From Thalassobacter stenotrophicus (GTDB taxonomy: Bacteria; Pseudomonadota; Alphaproteobacteria; Rhodobacterales; Rhodobacteraceae), in contig NZ_CYRX01000009.1 of NCBI RefSeq assembly GCF_001458315.1, forward strand, positions 150,518 to 214,517: a stretch of DNA of 64,000 nt, written 5' to 3'. Both the position numbers and the translations under genes were made by a program. Below are positions 31,936-39,998 of the stretch, in pieces (positions within the stretch are counted from its first letter, which is position 1; the number at the start of each line of letters is the position of its first letter). The notes beneath the pieces were generated by a model, which was not told the DNA's origin, searched no databases, and worked only from the letters and a program-made list of their open reading frames with translations.

Positions 31936-33294
31936 ATGGCATCTGCTGCAGAGCAAATGGCGGCGAACATGAGCTGGAGCGCATTTGGCAAAGCCAAAGA
32001 GCTTCGCCAACGCATCGTGTTCACGATCGGATTGTTGATCATCTACCGTGTCGGGACGTATATCCCTGTCCCCGGTATCGACGCACAAGAACTGCGCGCA
32101 TTCTTTGACCAAGCCGCAGCTGGCTTGGGGGGCGTGCTCAACATGTTCACCGGCGGTGCGATTTCCCGGATGGGCGTCTTTGCCCTTGGGATCATGCCCT
32201 ACATTTCGGCCTCGATCATCGTTCAGTTGATGACTGCGATGGTTCCTCAGCTTGAGCAACTCAAGAAAGAGGGTGAGCAGGGGCGTAAGAAGATCAACCA
32301 ATACACGCGCTACGGCACCGTGGTCCTTGCGACGGTGCAGGCCTACGGTATCGCTGTGAGCCTTGAGGCTGGCGGTCTCGTGACCGATCCGGGCCTGTTT
32401 TTCCGTGCGGCATGTGTGATTACCCTTGTGGGCGGTACCATGTTCCTGATGTGGCTGGGTGAGCAGATCACCGCGCGCGGCATCGGCAACGGTATCTCCC
32501 TTATCATCTTTGTCGGCATTATTGCTGAGCTGCCCTCCGCCCTTGCTCAGTTCTTTGAGAGCGGTCGGACCGGCGCGCTGTCCACTGCTGCCATCTTTGG
32601 TGTCGTGGCCATGCTGTTGGTGACCCTGACGTTCGTGGTCTTTATGGAGCGATCGCTTCGTAAGATACACATCCAGTATCCGCGCCGTCAGGTGGGGATG
32701 AAGGTCTATGACGGCGGAAACAGCCACTTGCCCATCAAAGTAAACCCGGCCGGTGTGATCCCAGCGATCTTTGCATCGTCCCTCCTGTTGTTGCCCACAA
32801 CAATCGGCACGTTCTCGGGCCAGCAAACAAGCCCGATCATGGCGACGATCTTGGCCTACTTCGGCCCCGGTCAGCCGCTATATCTGCTGTTCTTTGCTGT
32901 GATGATCGTCTTCTTCACGTACTTCTACACGCACAACGTGGCGTTCAAAACTGAAGACGTGGCAGATAACCTCAAAAACCAGAACGGATTTATTCCCGGT
33001 ATTCGGCCCGGCGCGAAGACGGCACAGTACCTGACCTATGTCACGGACCGTGTCTTGGTTTTGGGTGCGGGTTATCTGGCGCTTGTGTGCTTGATCCCTG
33101 AAATGGTGCGCCACGAATTGGCGATCACCGCCTACTTCGGCGGGACATCCATCCTGATTATTGTGTCCGTGGGTATGGACACTGTGCAGCAAATCCAGTC
33201 TCATCTGCTCGCCCATCAATATGAAGGGCTGATTGAGAAGAGCCAACTGCGCGGAAAGAAACGTGGTGGCAAAAAGGGACCAGCACGTAGATGA
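31936..33294 (+). CDS. secY: Preprotein translocase subunit SecY
   Basis: SecY is the channel of the Sec translocon in the inner membrane. The 452-residue protein has ten predicted helices. Landmarks are the plug-region [10 protein letters not shown], the [18 protein letters not shown] segment, and the cytoplasmic loop with TRYGTV. Later comes [11 protein letters not shown] and the C-terminal basic tail with [11 protein letters not shown]. Start at 31936 follows GAGGGG. Its stop overlaps adk by four bases (ATGA), the usual coupling in alphaproteobacteria. Confidence 0.97.
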   Translation: MASAAEQMAANMSWSAFGKAKELRQRIVFTIGLLIIYRVGTYIPVPGIDAQELRAFFDQAAAGLGGVLNMFTGGAISRMGVFALGIMPYISASIIVQLMTAMVPQLEQLKKEGEQGRKKINQYTRYGTVVLATVQAYGIAVSLEAGGLVTDPGLFFRAACVITLVGGTMFLMWLGEQITARGIGNGISLIIFVGIIAELPSALAQFFESGRTGALSTAAIFGVVAMLLVTLTFVVFMERSLRKIHIQYPRRQVGMKVYDGGNSHLPIKVNPAGVIPAIFASSLLLLPTTIGTFSGQQTSPIMATILAYFGPGQPLYLLFFAVMIVFFTYFYTHNVAFKTEDVADNLKNQNGFIPGIRPGAKTAQYLTYVTDRVLVLGAGYLALVCLIPEMVRHELAITAYFGGTSILIIVSVGMDTVQQIQSHLLAHQYEGLIEKSQLRGKKRGGKKGPARR

Positions 33295-33935
33295 ATATTA
33301 TCCTTCTAGGGCCTCCGGGCGCAGGTAAAGGCACGCAAGCGCGGCGCCTTGTCGAAGAGCGGGGCATGATCCAGCTTTCCACCGGTGACATGTTGCGCGA
33401 CGCACGGTCGTCCGGAACCGAAATGGGCCAGAAGGTCGCCGCGATCATGGACGCAGGGCAACTTGTGACCGATGAGATCGTGATCGGCCTGATCGAAGAA
33501 AAGCTCCGCGGTGATCACGGCGGTGGGTTTATCTTTGACGGGTTCCCACGGACGCTGGGGCAGGCGGATGCTTTGCGCGATTTGATGATGAAGCACGCCA
33601 CCCATCTAGATGCTGTCATCGAGATGCGCGTTGACGATGAGGCCCTGGTCCAACGGATCACCGCGCGCTCGACCTGTGGTGGCTGCGGTGAGGTCTATAA
33701 CGACATCACGAAGCCAATTCCGGATGACGGCAAATGCTCGAACTGCGGTAGTACCGAGTTCAAGCGTCGCGCGGATGACAACGAAGAAAGCCTCAAGACC
33801 CGGCTGATGGAATACTACAAAAAGACCTCCCCGCTAATCGGCTACTACTACGCCTTGGGGGATCATTTTGCCGTCGACGGTTTGGCAGAGATTGACGCAG
33901 TCGCTGCGGAAATCGGTGCGGTTCTCGACCGCTAA
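33291..33935 (+). CDS. adk: Adenylate kinase with zinc-type LID
   Basis: Adenylate kinase interconverts ATP, AMP and ADP. The 214-residue product has the P-loop [11 protein letters not shown] at residues 7-17, the AMP-binding LSTGDMLR and FDGFPRT, and a long LID. The LID carries CGGC and CSNC pairs (about residues 130-155), so it is a zinc-binding form. It overlaps secY by four bases. Its transcript probably ends in the hairpin-poor 226-base spacer before rpsM. Confidence 0.97.
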   Translation: MNIILLGPPGAGKGTQARRLVEERGMIQLSTGDMLRDARSSGTEMGQKVAAIMDAGQLVTDEIVIGLIEEKLRGDHGGGFIFDGFPRTLGQADALRDLMMKHATHLDAVIEMRVDDEALVQRITARSTCGGCGEVYNDITKPIPDDGKCSNCGSTEFKRRADDNEESLKTRLMEYYKKTSPLIGYYYALGDHFAVDGLAEIDAVAAEIGAVLDR

Positions 33936-33989
33936 GCACCTCATTCTACGCCCAAGTGCCGGTTATGCGACGTTGTTGCGTTTCTGGCC

Positions 33990-34018
33990 TTGACGCACCC
34001 ATGGATTGATCCTAGTTG
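33990..34018 (+). promoter_or_regulatory. Promoter for rpsM-rpsK-rpoA-rplQ
   Basis: TTGACG (33990-33995), 17 bp and TAGTTG (34013-34018) after CC. The -10 is weaker than in the other promoters. It predicts a structured leader of about 137 nt. Confidence 0.4.
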
Positions 34019-34076
34019 GCAACGTCCCGTTCGGGAACCGCGCCGCGTTTCGATTCGGCGTATGAGTACCTCTCCG

Positions 34077-34142
34077 CAGGCCCGCTGCATTTATCGCTCG
34101 GGCCTGTTGTTGTGAAAAAAGGGTCTGGCACAACGGACCCGC
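34077..34142 (+). promoter_or_regulatory. Structured leader of rpsM
   Basis: CAGGCCCG (34077-34084) pairs perfectly with CGGGCCTG (34099-34106). GGGTCTG (34121-34127) pairs with CGGACCC (34134-34140). The second stem ends about 7 nt before the AAAAGGAAG ribosome site. In Escherichia coli S4 binds the alpha-operon leader, but rpsD is not in this operon, so the regulator would differ. Confidence 0.45.
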
Positions 34143-34161
34143 AACCAAAAGGAAGACCATT

Positions 34162-34530
34162 TTGGCCCGTATTTCTGGCGTTAACATCCCCACAGGGAAG
34201 CGCGTTCCAATCGCCCTGACGTATGTCACTGGCATTGGCCACACCTCCGCAGCCGCCATTTGTGAAGCTGTTGGTATCGACCCAACACGCCGCGTAAATG
34301 AGCTGTCCGATGCTGAGGTCCTCGCGATCCGTGAGCACATCGACGCCACCTACACTGTCGAAGGCGACCTGCGCCGCGACACACAGATGAACATCAAACG
34401 TCTGATGGACCTTGGCTGCTACCGCGGTCTGCGCCATCGCCGTAACCTCCCCGTGCGCGGTCAGCGTACACACACCAACGCTCGTACCCGCAAAGGCCCC
34501 GCAAAGGCCATCGCAGGCAAGAAGAAGTAA
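34162..34530 (+). CDS. rpsM: 30S ribosomal protein S13
   Basis: S13 in the 30S head contacts the P-site tRNA and bridges to the 50S. The 122-residue product reads [21 protein letters not shown] from a TTG start at 34162, with AAAAGGAAG upstream. No ATG or GTG would give the conserved N-terminus. The C-terminal tail has [16 protein letters not shown]. rpmJ, found between secY and rpsM in many bacteria, is absent here. Confidence 0.95.
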   Translation: MARISGVNIPTGKRVPIALTYVTGIGHTSAAAICEAVGIDPTRRVNELSDAEVLAIREHIDATYTVEGDLRRDTQMNIKRLMDLGCYRGLRHRRNLPVRGQRTHTNARTRKGPAKAIAGKKK

Positions 34531-34545
34531 GGGAGGCTCTGAAAC

Positions 34546-34938
34546 ATGGCACGTGATACAAAGCGCAGCGCTAAGCGCAAAGAGCGGAAGAACATTGCAG
34601 CGGGCGTTGCCCACATCAATTCTTCCTTCAACAACACAAAAATCCTTATTTCCGACGTACAGGGCAACGCCATTTCGTGGTCGTCCGCTGGTACAATGGG
34701 TTTCAAGGGTTCGCGTAAGTCGACACCCTATGCTGCTCAGATGGCTGCAGAAGACGCCGCCAAAAAGGCACAAGAGCACGGCCTCAAGACACTTGAGGTT
34801 GAAGTTCAGGGCCCAGGTTCGGGCCGTGAAAGTGCACTGCGTGCGCTGGCTGCTGTCGGCCTGCAGGTCACATCGATCCGCGACGTAACGCCTATGGCGC
34901 ACAACGGCTGCCGCCCTCCTAAGCGCCGCCGCGTTTAA
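34546..34938 (+). CDS. rpsK: 30S ribosomal protein S11
   Basis: S11 lies at the platform and shapes the E-site cleft. The 130-residue product has [23 protein letters not shown] in the beta-core and the invariant [17 protein letters not shown]. It ends [12 protein letters not shown], the Arg-rich tail. rpoA follows after 120 nt containing a strong hairpin. Confidence 0.97.
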   Translation: MARDTKRSAKRKERKNIAAGVAHINSSFNNTKILISDVQGNAISWSSAGTMGFKGSRKSTPYAAQMAAEDAAKKAQEHGLKTLEVEVQGPGSGRESALRALAAVGLQVTSIRDVTPMAHNGCRPPKRRRV

Positions 34939-34954
34939 GATATTTCGAACTGCC

Positions 34955-34986
34955 CCCGGCCTGCGCGGACCCTCCGCTGGGCCGGG
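34955..34986 (+). promoter_or_regulatory. Compound hairpin between rpsK and rpoA
   Basis: CCCGGCC (34955-34961) pairs with GGCCGGG (34980-34986), and inside it GCGGA (34965-34969) pairs with TCCGC (34973-34977). The tail ACTGTCATTATTAA is AT-rich without a clean T-run. It may act as a weak attenuator or an mRNA stabiliser before rpoA. Confidence 0.4.
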
Positions 34987-35058
34987 ACTGTCATTATTAA
35001 CCTCGAGTGTCATGGCCGACGGGTCCCCGATCGTGACGAGCATGGAGGCGACATCCAG

Positions 35059-36075
35059 ATGATCCACAAAAATTGGCAAGAGCTAATTCGTCCACAACAA
35101 TTGGACATCAAGCCGGGCAATGATCCCGCACGCCAAGCCACAGTTGTGGCTGAACCGCTTGAGCGCGGTTTTGGCCTGACAATGGGCAACGCGCTGCGTC
35201 GTGTTCTCATGTCCTCGCTGCAAGGTGCAGCAATCACGAGCGTTCAAATCGATAACGTACTGCACGAGTTTTCCTCGGTGCCTGGCGTTCGCGAAGACGT
35301 CACAGACGTCATCCTGAACCTCAAGGGTGTGTCGATCCGCATGGACGTCGAAGGCCCCAAGCGCGTTTCGATTTCTGCCAAAGGTCCACAGATTGTGACC
35401 GCCGGCGACATTTCTGAGACGACAGGCATTGAAGTCCTGAACCGTGATCACGTGATCTGTCACCTTGATGACGGCGCCGACCTGTTCATGGAACTGACTG
35501 TGAACACCGGTAAAGGCTATGTCTCTGCTGACAAAAACAAGCCAGAAGATGCGCCTATTGGTCTGATCCCAATCGACGCGATCTACTCGCCCGTCAAAAA
35601 AGTCTCCTACGACGTGCAGCCAACCCGTGAGGGTCAAGTGCTGGACTATGACAAGCTGACGCTGAAGCTGGAAACAGATGGGTCCATCACGCCGGACGAC
35701 GCCGTGGCTTACGCGGCGCGCATCCTGCAGGACCAACTGGGCATCTTCGTTAACTTCGATGAGCCAGAAGCCGCACGTGCGCAGGACGATGAAGACGATC
35801 TCGAGTTCAACCCGCTTCTGCTGAAGAAAGTGGATGAGCTGGAACTGTCCGTACGTTCGGCAAACTGCCTGAAGAACGACAACATCGTTTACATCGGCGA
35901 CCTGATCCAGAAAACCGAAGCCGAGATGCTCCGCACTCCAAACTTCGGTCGGAAGTCCCTCAACGAGATCAAAGAAGTGCTTTCGGGCATGGGCTTGCAC
36001 CTCGGGATGGACATTGTGGATTGGCCACCTGATAACATCGAAGATCTCGCGAAAAAGTTCGAAGACAACTTCTAA
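35059..36075 (+). CDS. rpoA: DNA-directed RNA polymerase subunit alpha
   Basis: The alpha dimer starts RNA polymerase assembly and contacts regulators and UP elements. The 338-residue protein has the N-terminal assembly domain with [17 protein letters not shown] (residues about 35-51). After a linker the C-terminal domain contains [18 protein letters not shown] and [17 protein letters not shown], the helices that contact DNA. Length is normal. rplQ follows after 140 nt with three small hairpins. Confidence 0.98.
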   Translation: MIHKNWQELIRPQQLDIKPGNDPARQATVVAEPLERGFGLTMGNALRRVLMSSLQGAAITSVQIDNVLHEFSSVPGVREDVTDVILNLKGVSIRMDVEGPKRVSISAKGPQIVTAGDISETTGIEVLNRDHVICHLDDGADLFMELTVNTGKGYVSADKNKPEDAPIGLIPIDAIYSPVKKVSYDVQPTREGQVLDYDKLTLKLETDGSITPDDAVAYAARILQDQLGIFVNFDEPEAARAQDDEDDLEFNPLLLKKVDELELSVRSANCLKNDNIVYIGDLIQKTEAEMLRTPNFGRKSLNEIKEVLSGMGLHLGMDIVDWPPDNIEDLAKKFEDNF

Positions 36076-36082
36076 GCGATTG

Positions 36083-36148
36083 GGGCGGGGTCAAACCCGC
36101 CCTCTACAATGCCCGGGTTTGCCGGGGATTATATGGGCACTCATGCCC
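36083..36148 (+). promoter_or_regulatory. Three hairpins between rpoA and rplQ
   Basis: GGGCGGG/CCCGCCC (36083-36089 with 36096-36102), CCCGG/CCGGG (36112-36116 with 36122-36126) and GGGCA/TGCCC (36135-36139 with 36144-36148). The first resembles the GGCGGGA palindromes at 5744 and 14589. None has a T-run. Confidence 0.4.
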
Positions 36149-36215
36149 CAATAGGTGAGGGTTCGGCACGCACCGGGCCCCTGACAAAGCAAAATGTAAC
36201 TGAAGGAATGACATC

Positions 36216-36632
36216 ATGCGTCACGCACGGGGCTATCGCCGCCTGAACCGCACCCATGAGCACCGCAAGGCGCTCTTCTCCAACATGGCCGGAAGCTTGA
36301 TCGAGCACGAGCAGATCAAGACGACCCTGCCAAAAGCAAAAGAACTTCGCCCGATCATCGAAAAGATGATCACGCTTGCGAAACGTGGCGATCTGCACGC
36401 ACGTCGCCAGCTGGGTTCGAAGCTCAAGCAGGATGCTTACGTCACCAAGCTGATGGACATCCTCGGGCCACGCTACAAAGACCGCCAAGGTGGCTACGTG
36501 CGTGTCATGAAAGCGGGTTTCCGCTACGGTGACATGGCGCCCATGGCGATTATCGAATTTGTTGAGCGCGACGTAGACGCCAAAGGCGCTGCTGACCGCG
36601 CACGGGTCGAAGCAGAGGCTGCGGACGAGTAA
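36216..36632 (+). CDS. rplQ: 50S ribosomal protein L17
   Basis: L17 lies near the tunnel exit. The 138-residue product starts [23 protein letters not shown] and holds [25 protein letters not shown] in its helical core. It ends with an acidic Ala/Glu tail (about 120-138). It closes the alpha operon and is followed by a strong terminator. Confidence 0.97.
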   Translation: MRHARGYRRLNRTHEHRKALFSNMAGSLIEHEQIKTTLPKAKELRPIIEKMITLAKRGDLHARRQLGSKLKQDAYVTKLMDILGPRYKDRQGGYVRVMKAGFRYGDMAPMAIIEFVERDVDAKGAADRARVEAEAADE

Positions 36633-36660
36633 GTTTCCGCCCACTGAGACCTAAGCAAAC

Positions 36661-36690
36661 AAAAAACCGCCCATTTGGGCGGTTTTTTTT
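36661..36690 (+). terminator. Terminator of the alpha operon
   Basis: CCGCCC (36667-36672) pairs with GGGCGG (36677-36682), flanked by six A before and eight T after. The symmetric flanks make it work in both directions, so it may also end the convergent small gene at 36726. Confidence 0.92.
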
Positions 36691-36725
36691 GGCGTGAAGC
36701 GCTGCTGATTCTAGTTAAATACCGG

Positions 36726-36899
36726 TTAATTCTGCCGCGGTGCGCTGAGAGAATGCTCAGGCGACATCTGTGCGATTAACTGATTTATTTCTGATGGTTG
36801 AACGAGTGTGCTGCCGAAAAACTCCAACAGGTCGGCGCGTGCTGCTGTGGATAACATCATGACCCGCGCAAAGTCGGTCGGCTTAAGTGGGGTGCCCAT
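36726..36899 (-). CDS. Small 57-residue protein divergent from luxR
   Basis: I do not recognise this protein. It starts MGTPLKPTDFARVMMLSTAA and is mixed in composition with no membrane helix or signal peptide. Support for translation is good: AAGGAG lies at 36913-36908, exactly 8 nt before the ATG at 36899. A promoter (TTGCCC at 36952-36947, 16 bp, TATCCT at 36930-36925) sits just upstream and overlaps the luxR promoter. An in-frame GTG three codons earlier would leave too little room for the ribosome site. It could be a regulator or partner of the quorum-sensing genes, but nothing in its sequence proves that. Confidence 0.6.
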   Translation of the reverse strand: MGTPLKPTDFARVMMLSTAARADLLEFFGSTLVQPSEINQLIAQMSPEHSLSAPRQN

Positions 36900-36924
36900 G
36901 GGTATCACTCCTTCCGTTGTCGTA

Positions 36925-36962
36925 AGGATACTCTTGACCCTGTTTCGGGCAACCTGTCTAAA
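36925..36962. promoter_or_regulatory. Overlapping divergent promoters of the small ORF and luxR
   Basis: Plus strand: TTGACC (36934-36939), 17 bp, TCTAAA (36957-36962). Minus strand: TTGCCC (36952-36947), 16 bp, TATCCT (36930-36925). Each promoter lies within the other, so polymerase binding at the two should compete. Confidence 0.5.
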
Positions 36963-36967
36963 AAGCT

Positions 36968-37582
36968 ATGCATGAGCGAAGCCCTCTTTTGGATCTGGTC
37001 GATGAACTCGACACTCTGGCTCCAAAGGGCTGTGCGGTTGCTTTGCATATTCGGTTTGCCTCTCCGCTGTATAAGTTTTCGACCTATCCAGAGGCTTGGC
37101 AGACTATTTACGACGAAAATGCCTATGGGTTACGTGACCCGTTGGTGTTTTGGGGGGTAGGGGTTTTAGGCAGTGCGCGCTGGAGCGAGATCGCAATGCC
37201 TGATCCCTTCGACATTCTCGGAAAAGCGAAAGGACACGGCCTAATTTACGGGGCGGTCGGGTCCTTTGGCAAGATTACGTCACGGTCGCTGATGGGAATA
37301 GCGCGTGATGATCGGGAATGTTCGGACTCTGAGATAGCGGAGGCGATGAGGATTTTGCAGCGAATGCATGAACTCGCCGCGCCGCCACAAGAGCTGACCC
37401 CCGCGATGCTGTCGGCCTTGATCTTGATGGGGCAAGGTTACCGACACACAGCAGCTGCTGCTGAGCTGGGGATTTCAGAGAGTGCCTTAAAGGCACGCCT
37501 GTCTTCCGCGCGTACCCGTCTGGACGCTCGGACCACCGCCGAAGCCGTCCGAAAGGCAAGGGAGTATGGGTTCCTCTCCTGA
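36968..37582 (+). CDS. luxR: LuxR-family autoinducer-binding regulator
   Basis: The protein binds an acyl-homoserine lactone and controls transcription. Of 204 residues, the N-terminal autoinducer domain keeps the Trp/Tyr/Asp-Pro/Trp pattern (AWQTIYDE, LRDPLVFW, ARWSEI). The C-terminal GerE helix-turn-helix (about 143-204) has LGISESALKARLSSARTRL and ends in AREYGFLS. The usual Glu of LTxRExEVL is missing (LTPAMLSAL). ATG 36968 is the only start, since a TAA is three codons upstream. It has no Shine-Dalgarno, and the -10 predicts transcription beginning at or within a base or two of the ATG, so the mRNA may be leaderless. luxI follows after 42 nt. Confidence 0.88.
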   Translation: MHERSPLLDLVDELDTLAPKGCAVALHIRFASPLYKFSTYPEAWQTIYDENAYGLRDPLVFWGVGVLGSARWSEIAMPDPFDILGKAKGHGLIYGAVGSFGKITSRSLMGIARDDRECSDSEIAEAMRILQRMHELAAPPQELTPAMLSALILMGQGYRHTAAAAELGISESALKARLSSARTRLDARTTAEAVRKAREYGFLS

Positions 37583-37624
37583 CAGAACGGGTGGTCGTAG
37601 GCTTTAATCGCCTGGGAGGGCATT

Positions 37625-38212
37625 ATGGAAGTCACGACACTATCTTTTTCGAATATCCACGAACATGGCGCGCTCTTTTCCAACGTTTTACGCGCGCGGC
37701 ATGAAAATTTTATTACCCGCAATCAGTGGGACCTGCCCCAAGCCGACGGGATGGAGTTTGATCAATACGACACGCCCGCTAGCCGTTGGGTCGCTGTCCA
37801 TTATAACGGTCAGGTGATGGCCGGTGTGCGCTTGACGCCAACCACGCATCGCTGTGGCATTTACTCCTACATGATCAAAGACGCCCAAGACGGTCTGCTA
37901 GAGACAATCCCAACCAACCTGTTGTGGGAGACCGCCCCCATTGGGCCGCATATTTGGGAAAGCAGTCGAGTTTTCGTGTCCCGCCATGTGCCCGCCCGCG
38001 AACGGATGATCGTCCAAATGAAGCTAGGCTGTGAAATGGTGAATGCGGCCCGCGAAGTGGGCGCGACCTCGCTGCTGGGGATCGTGCCGGATGCATCGCG
38101 GCGGTTGTCGCGTCGGTTCGGCATTGTGTGTGATCCAGCGGGTCCGATTATGGATTTCGATGGGGTGGATTGCGTTTGCGTAAATATTGCGTTGGCCACC
38201 AAGATGCACTGA
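37625..38212 (+). CDS. luxI: Acyl-homoserine-lactone synthase
   Basis: LuxI enzymes make acyl-homoserine lactones from S-adenosylmethionine and acyl-ACP or acyl-CoA. The 195-residue product has the catalytic set: Arg in RARHENF, Phe and Trp in NFITRNQW, Asp residues in MEFDQYDTP, and the ESSRVFV segment with Glu and Arg. The acyl length it makes cannot be read with confidence. A strong GGGAGGG ribosome site lies before the ATG at 37625, in contrast to luxR. No obvious lux-box palindrome was found in the 42-nt gap. Confidence 0.92.
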   Translation: MEVTTLSFSNIHEHGALFSNVLRARHENFITRNQWDLPQADGMEFDQYDTPASRWVAVHYNGQVMAGVRLTPTTHRCGIYSYMIKDAQDGLLETIPTNLLWETAPIGPHIWESSRVFVSRHVPARERMIVQMKLGCEMVNAAREVGATSLLGIVPDASRRLSRRFGIVCDPAGPIMDFDGVDCVCVNIALATKMH

Positions 38213-38254
38213 TGCAGGCTTTTCCCGCCGAAGGGGGCGGGATAGGCTAGCCCC

Positions 38255-39577
38255 ATGGCCGATTTATTTGACACATCATCGCCGGGCGCGGACAACGCCT
38301 TTGCCTCCGGTGCGCCCCGACCTCTTGCGGATCGGTTGCGCCCCCAATCCCTGTCGGAGGTGATTGGGCAGACGCATCTATTGAACCCCGAGGGCCCACT
38401 GTCGGTGATGCTGGCCTCGGGCACGTTGTCATCCATCGTGTTCTGGGGGCCGCCGGGCGTGGGCAAGACGACGATCGCTCGCCTTTTGGCGCAGGAAACG
38501 GACCTGCATTTCCACCAAATTTCCGCAATTTTCACCGGTGTGCCTGAGTTGCGCAAAGTGTTTGAGGCCGCGCGTCTGCGCCGGGAACAGGGCCGCGGCA
38601 CGCTGCTGTTCGTGGATGAGATCCATCGCTTCAACAAGGCCCAGCAGGACGGGTTTTTGCCGCATATGGAGGACGGGACGATCACGCTGGTGGGTGCCAC
38701 CACCGAGAACCCATCCTTTGAGTTGAACGCCGCTGTCATGAGCCGCTGTCAGGTCATGGTGCTCGAACGTCTTGCGCTGCCTGAGCTAGAGCTTTTGACC
38801 CAACGCGCCGAGGCGGAGTTGGGTGGGACCCTACCGTTAGAACACAATGCCCGCGTTCAATTGCAAGAAATGGCGGATGGCGATGGGCGTGCGCTCTTGA
38901 ACCTTGTGGAGCAAGTCGCCGCTTGGCGGTTGAGCACGCCGTTGGATGCGCAGGCTTTGGGGCAGCGGTTGTCGCGGCGCGCTGCCCAATATGATAAGTC
39001 CGGTGATGCGCATTATAACCTTATCTCCGCCTTGCATAAATCCGTGCGCGGCTCGGACCCGGATGCCGCGCTTTATTGGTTCGCGCGGATGTTGAAGGGC
39101 GGCGAAGACCCTCGGTATCTGGCGCGTCGGATTACCCGTATGGCGGTTGAGGATATCGGACTTGCGGACCCGCAGGCGCAGTCGGTGTGCCTGCAATGTT
39201 GGGAGACCTATGAACGGCTTGGCTCCCCAGAAGGGGAGTTGGCCTTGGCGCAGGCGGTGACCTATCTAGCGCTCGCGCCGAAATCGAACGCCGCCTACGT
39301 TGCTTACAAAGCTGCGATGCGTAGTGCAGAGCAGACAGGCTCGCACCCGCCGCCGAAACATATCCTGAACGCGCCGACGCAGTTGATGAAGAATGAGGGC
39401 TATGGTTCCGGCTACGACTATGATCATGACGCCGAGGATGGGTTTTCGGGACAAAACTACTTTCCCGAAGGCATGGACCGCCCGACCTATTACACCCCCG
39501 TTGAGCGCGGCTTTGAGCGTGAGATGACGCGGCGTTTGGGCTATTTTTCCCAATTGCGCGCCAAGCGGGGTGGTTGA
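38255..39577 (+). CDS. rarA: Replication-associated recombination protein RarA (MgsA)
   Basis: RarA is a clamp-loader-like AAA+ ATPase working at stalled replication forks. The 440-residue product has Walker A GPPGVGKTT (about residue 66), Walker B LLFVDEIHRFN, sensor 1 GATTENPSFELN and the arginine-finger-type SRCQV. The C-terminal tetramer domain holds the conserved NAYVAYKAA and PPKHILNAPT segments. It is a well-conserved family member of normal length. crcB starts 31 nt downstream. Confidence 0.93.
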   Translation: MADLFDTSSPGADNAFASGAPRPLADRLRPQSLSEVIGQTHLLNPEGPLSVMLASGTLSSIVFWGPPGVGKTTIARLLAQETDLHFHQISAIFTGVPELRKVFEAARLRREQGRGTLLFVDEIHRFNKAQQDGFLPHMEDGTITLVGATTENPSFELNAAVMSRCQVMVLERLALPELELLTQRAEAELGGTLPLEHNARVQLQEMADGDGRALLNLVEQVAAWRLSTPLDAQALGQRLSRRAAQYDKSGDAHYNLISALHKSVRGSDPDAALYWFARMLKGGEDPRYLARRITRMAVEDIGLADPQAQSVCLQCWETYERLGSPEGELALAQAVTYLALAPKSNAAYVAYKAAMRSAEQTGSHPPPKHILNAPTQLMKNEGYGSGYDYDHDAEDGFSGQNYFPEGMDRPTYYTPVERGFEREMTRRLGYFSQLRAKRGG

Positions 39578-39608
39578 CTTCTAACCGTGTGAGGCGCAAA
39601 GCCCCCTC

Positions 39609-39998
39609 ATGAATTCCTTACCTTATGTCGCTCTACCTTATGTTGCCTTGGGCGGCGCAATCGGCGCATCGCTGCGGTATCTTGCGGCCTTTTGGATCCA
39701 TCGCATGTGGTCCGATGGTTTTCCTGTGGCGATCCTATCGGTCAATGTTGTGGGCTCGTTCTTGATGGGGCTGTGTGTCGTGGCCCTCACAAAACACGAC
39801 CTTGGGCAGTGGGCGCCGTTCTTGATGGCGGGTGTGCTGGGGGGCTTTACGACGTTTTCGGCCTTTTCGCTCGAAGCCTATACTATGTTTGAAAAAGGCG
39901 AGATCGGCGCGGCGGGACTGTATGTTCTGTTGTCGGTGACGGTCTCGATCGCTGGGCTTGCGCTTGGCGTGGCAGTGGCTCGGGGAGCAATGGCATGA
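39609..39998 (+). CDS. crcB: Fluoride channel FluC/CrcB
   Basis: FluC is a dimeric fluoride-exporting channel in the inner membrane. The 129-residue product has four membrane helices, GGAIGASLRY near the start, the polar-track Asn in VNVVGSFLMG, and GGFTTFSAFS with the conserved Thr and Phe residues. The N-terminus carries the repeat PYVALPYVAL, coming from a near-tandem 15-base duplication. No fluoride riboswitch fits in the 31-nt upstream gap. The stop overlaps the next gene by four bases (ATGA). Confidence 0.9.
   Translation: MNSLPYVALPYVALGGAIGASLRYLAAFWIHRMWSDGFPVAILSVNVVGSFLMGLCVVALTKHDLGQWAPFLMAGVLGGFTTFSAFSLEAYTMFEKGEIGAAGLYVLLSVTVSIAGLALGVAVARGAMA

Noticed and set aside
37583..37624. 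A lux box upstream of luxI
   Set aside because: No 18-20 bp inverted repeat of the known type was visible; only a short AGGC/GCCT stem.
39578..39608. A fluoride riboswitch before crcB
   Set aside because: The gap is only 31 nt and lacks the riboswitch core; no room for the aptamer.
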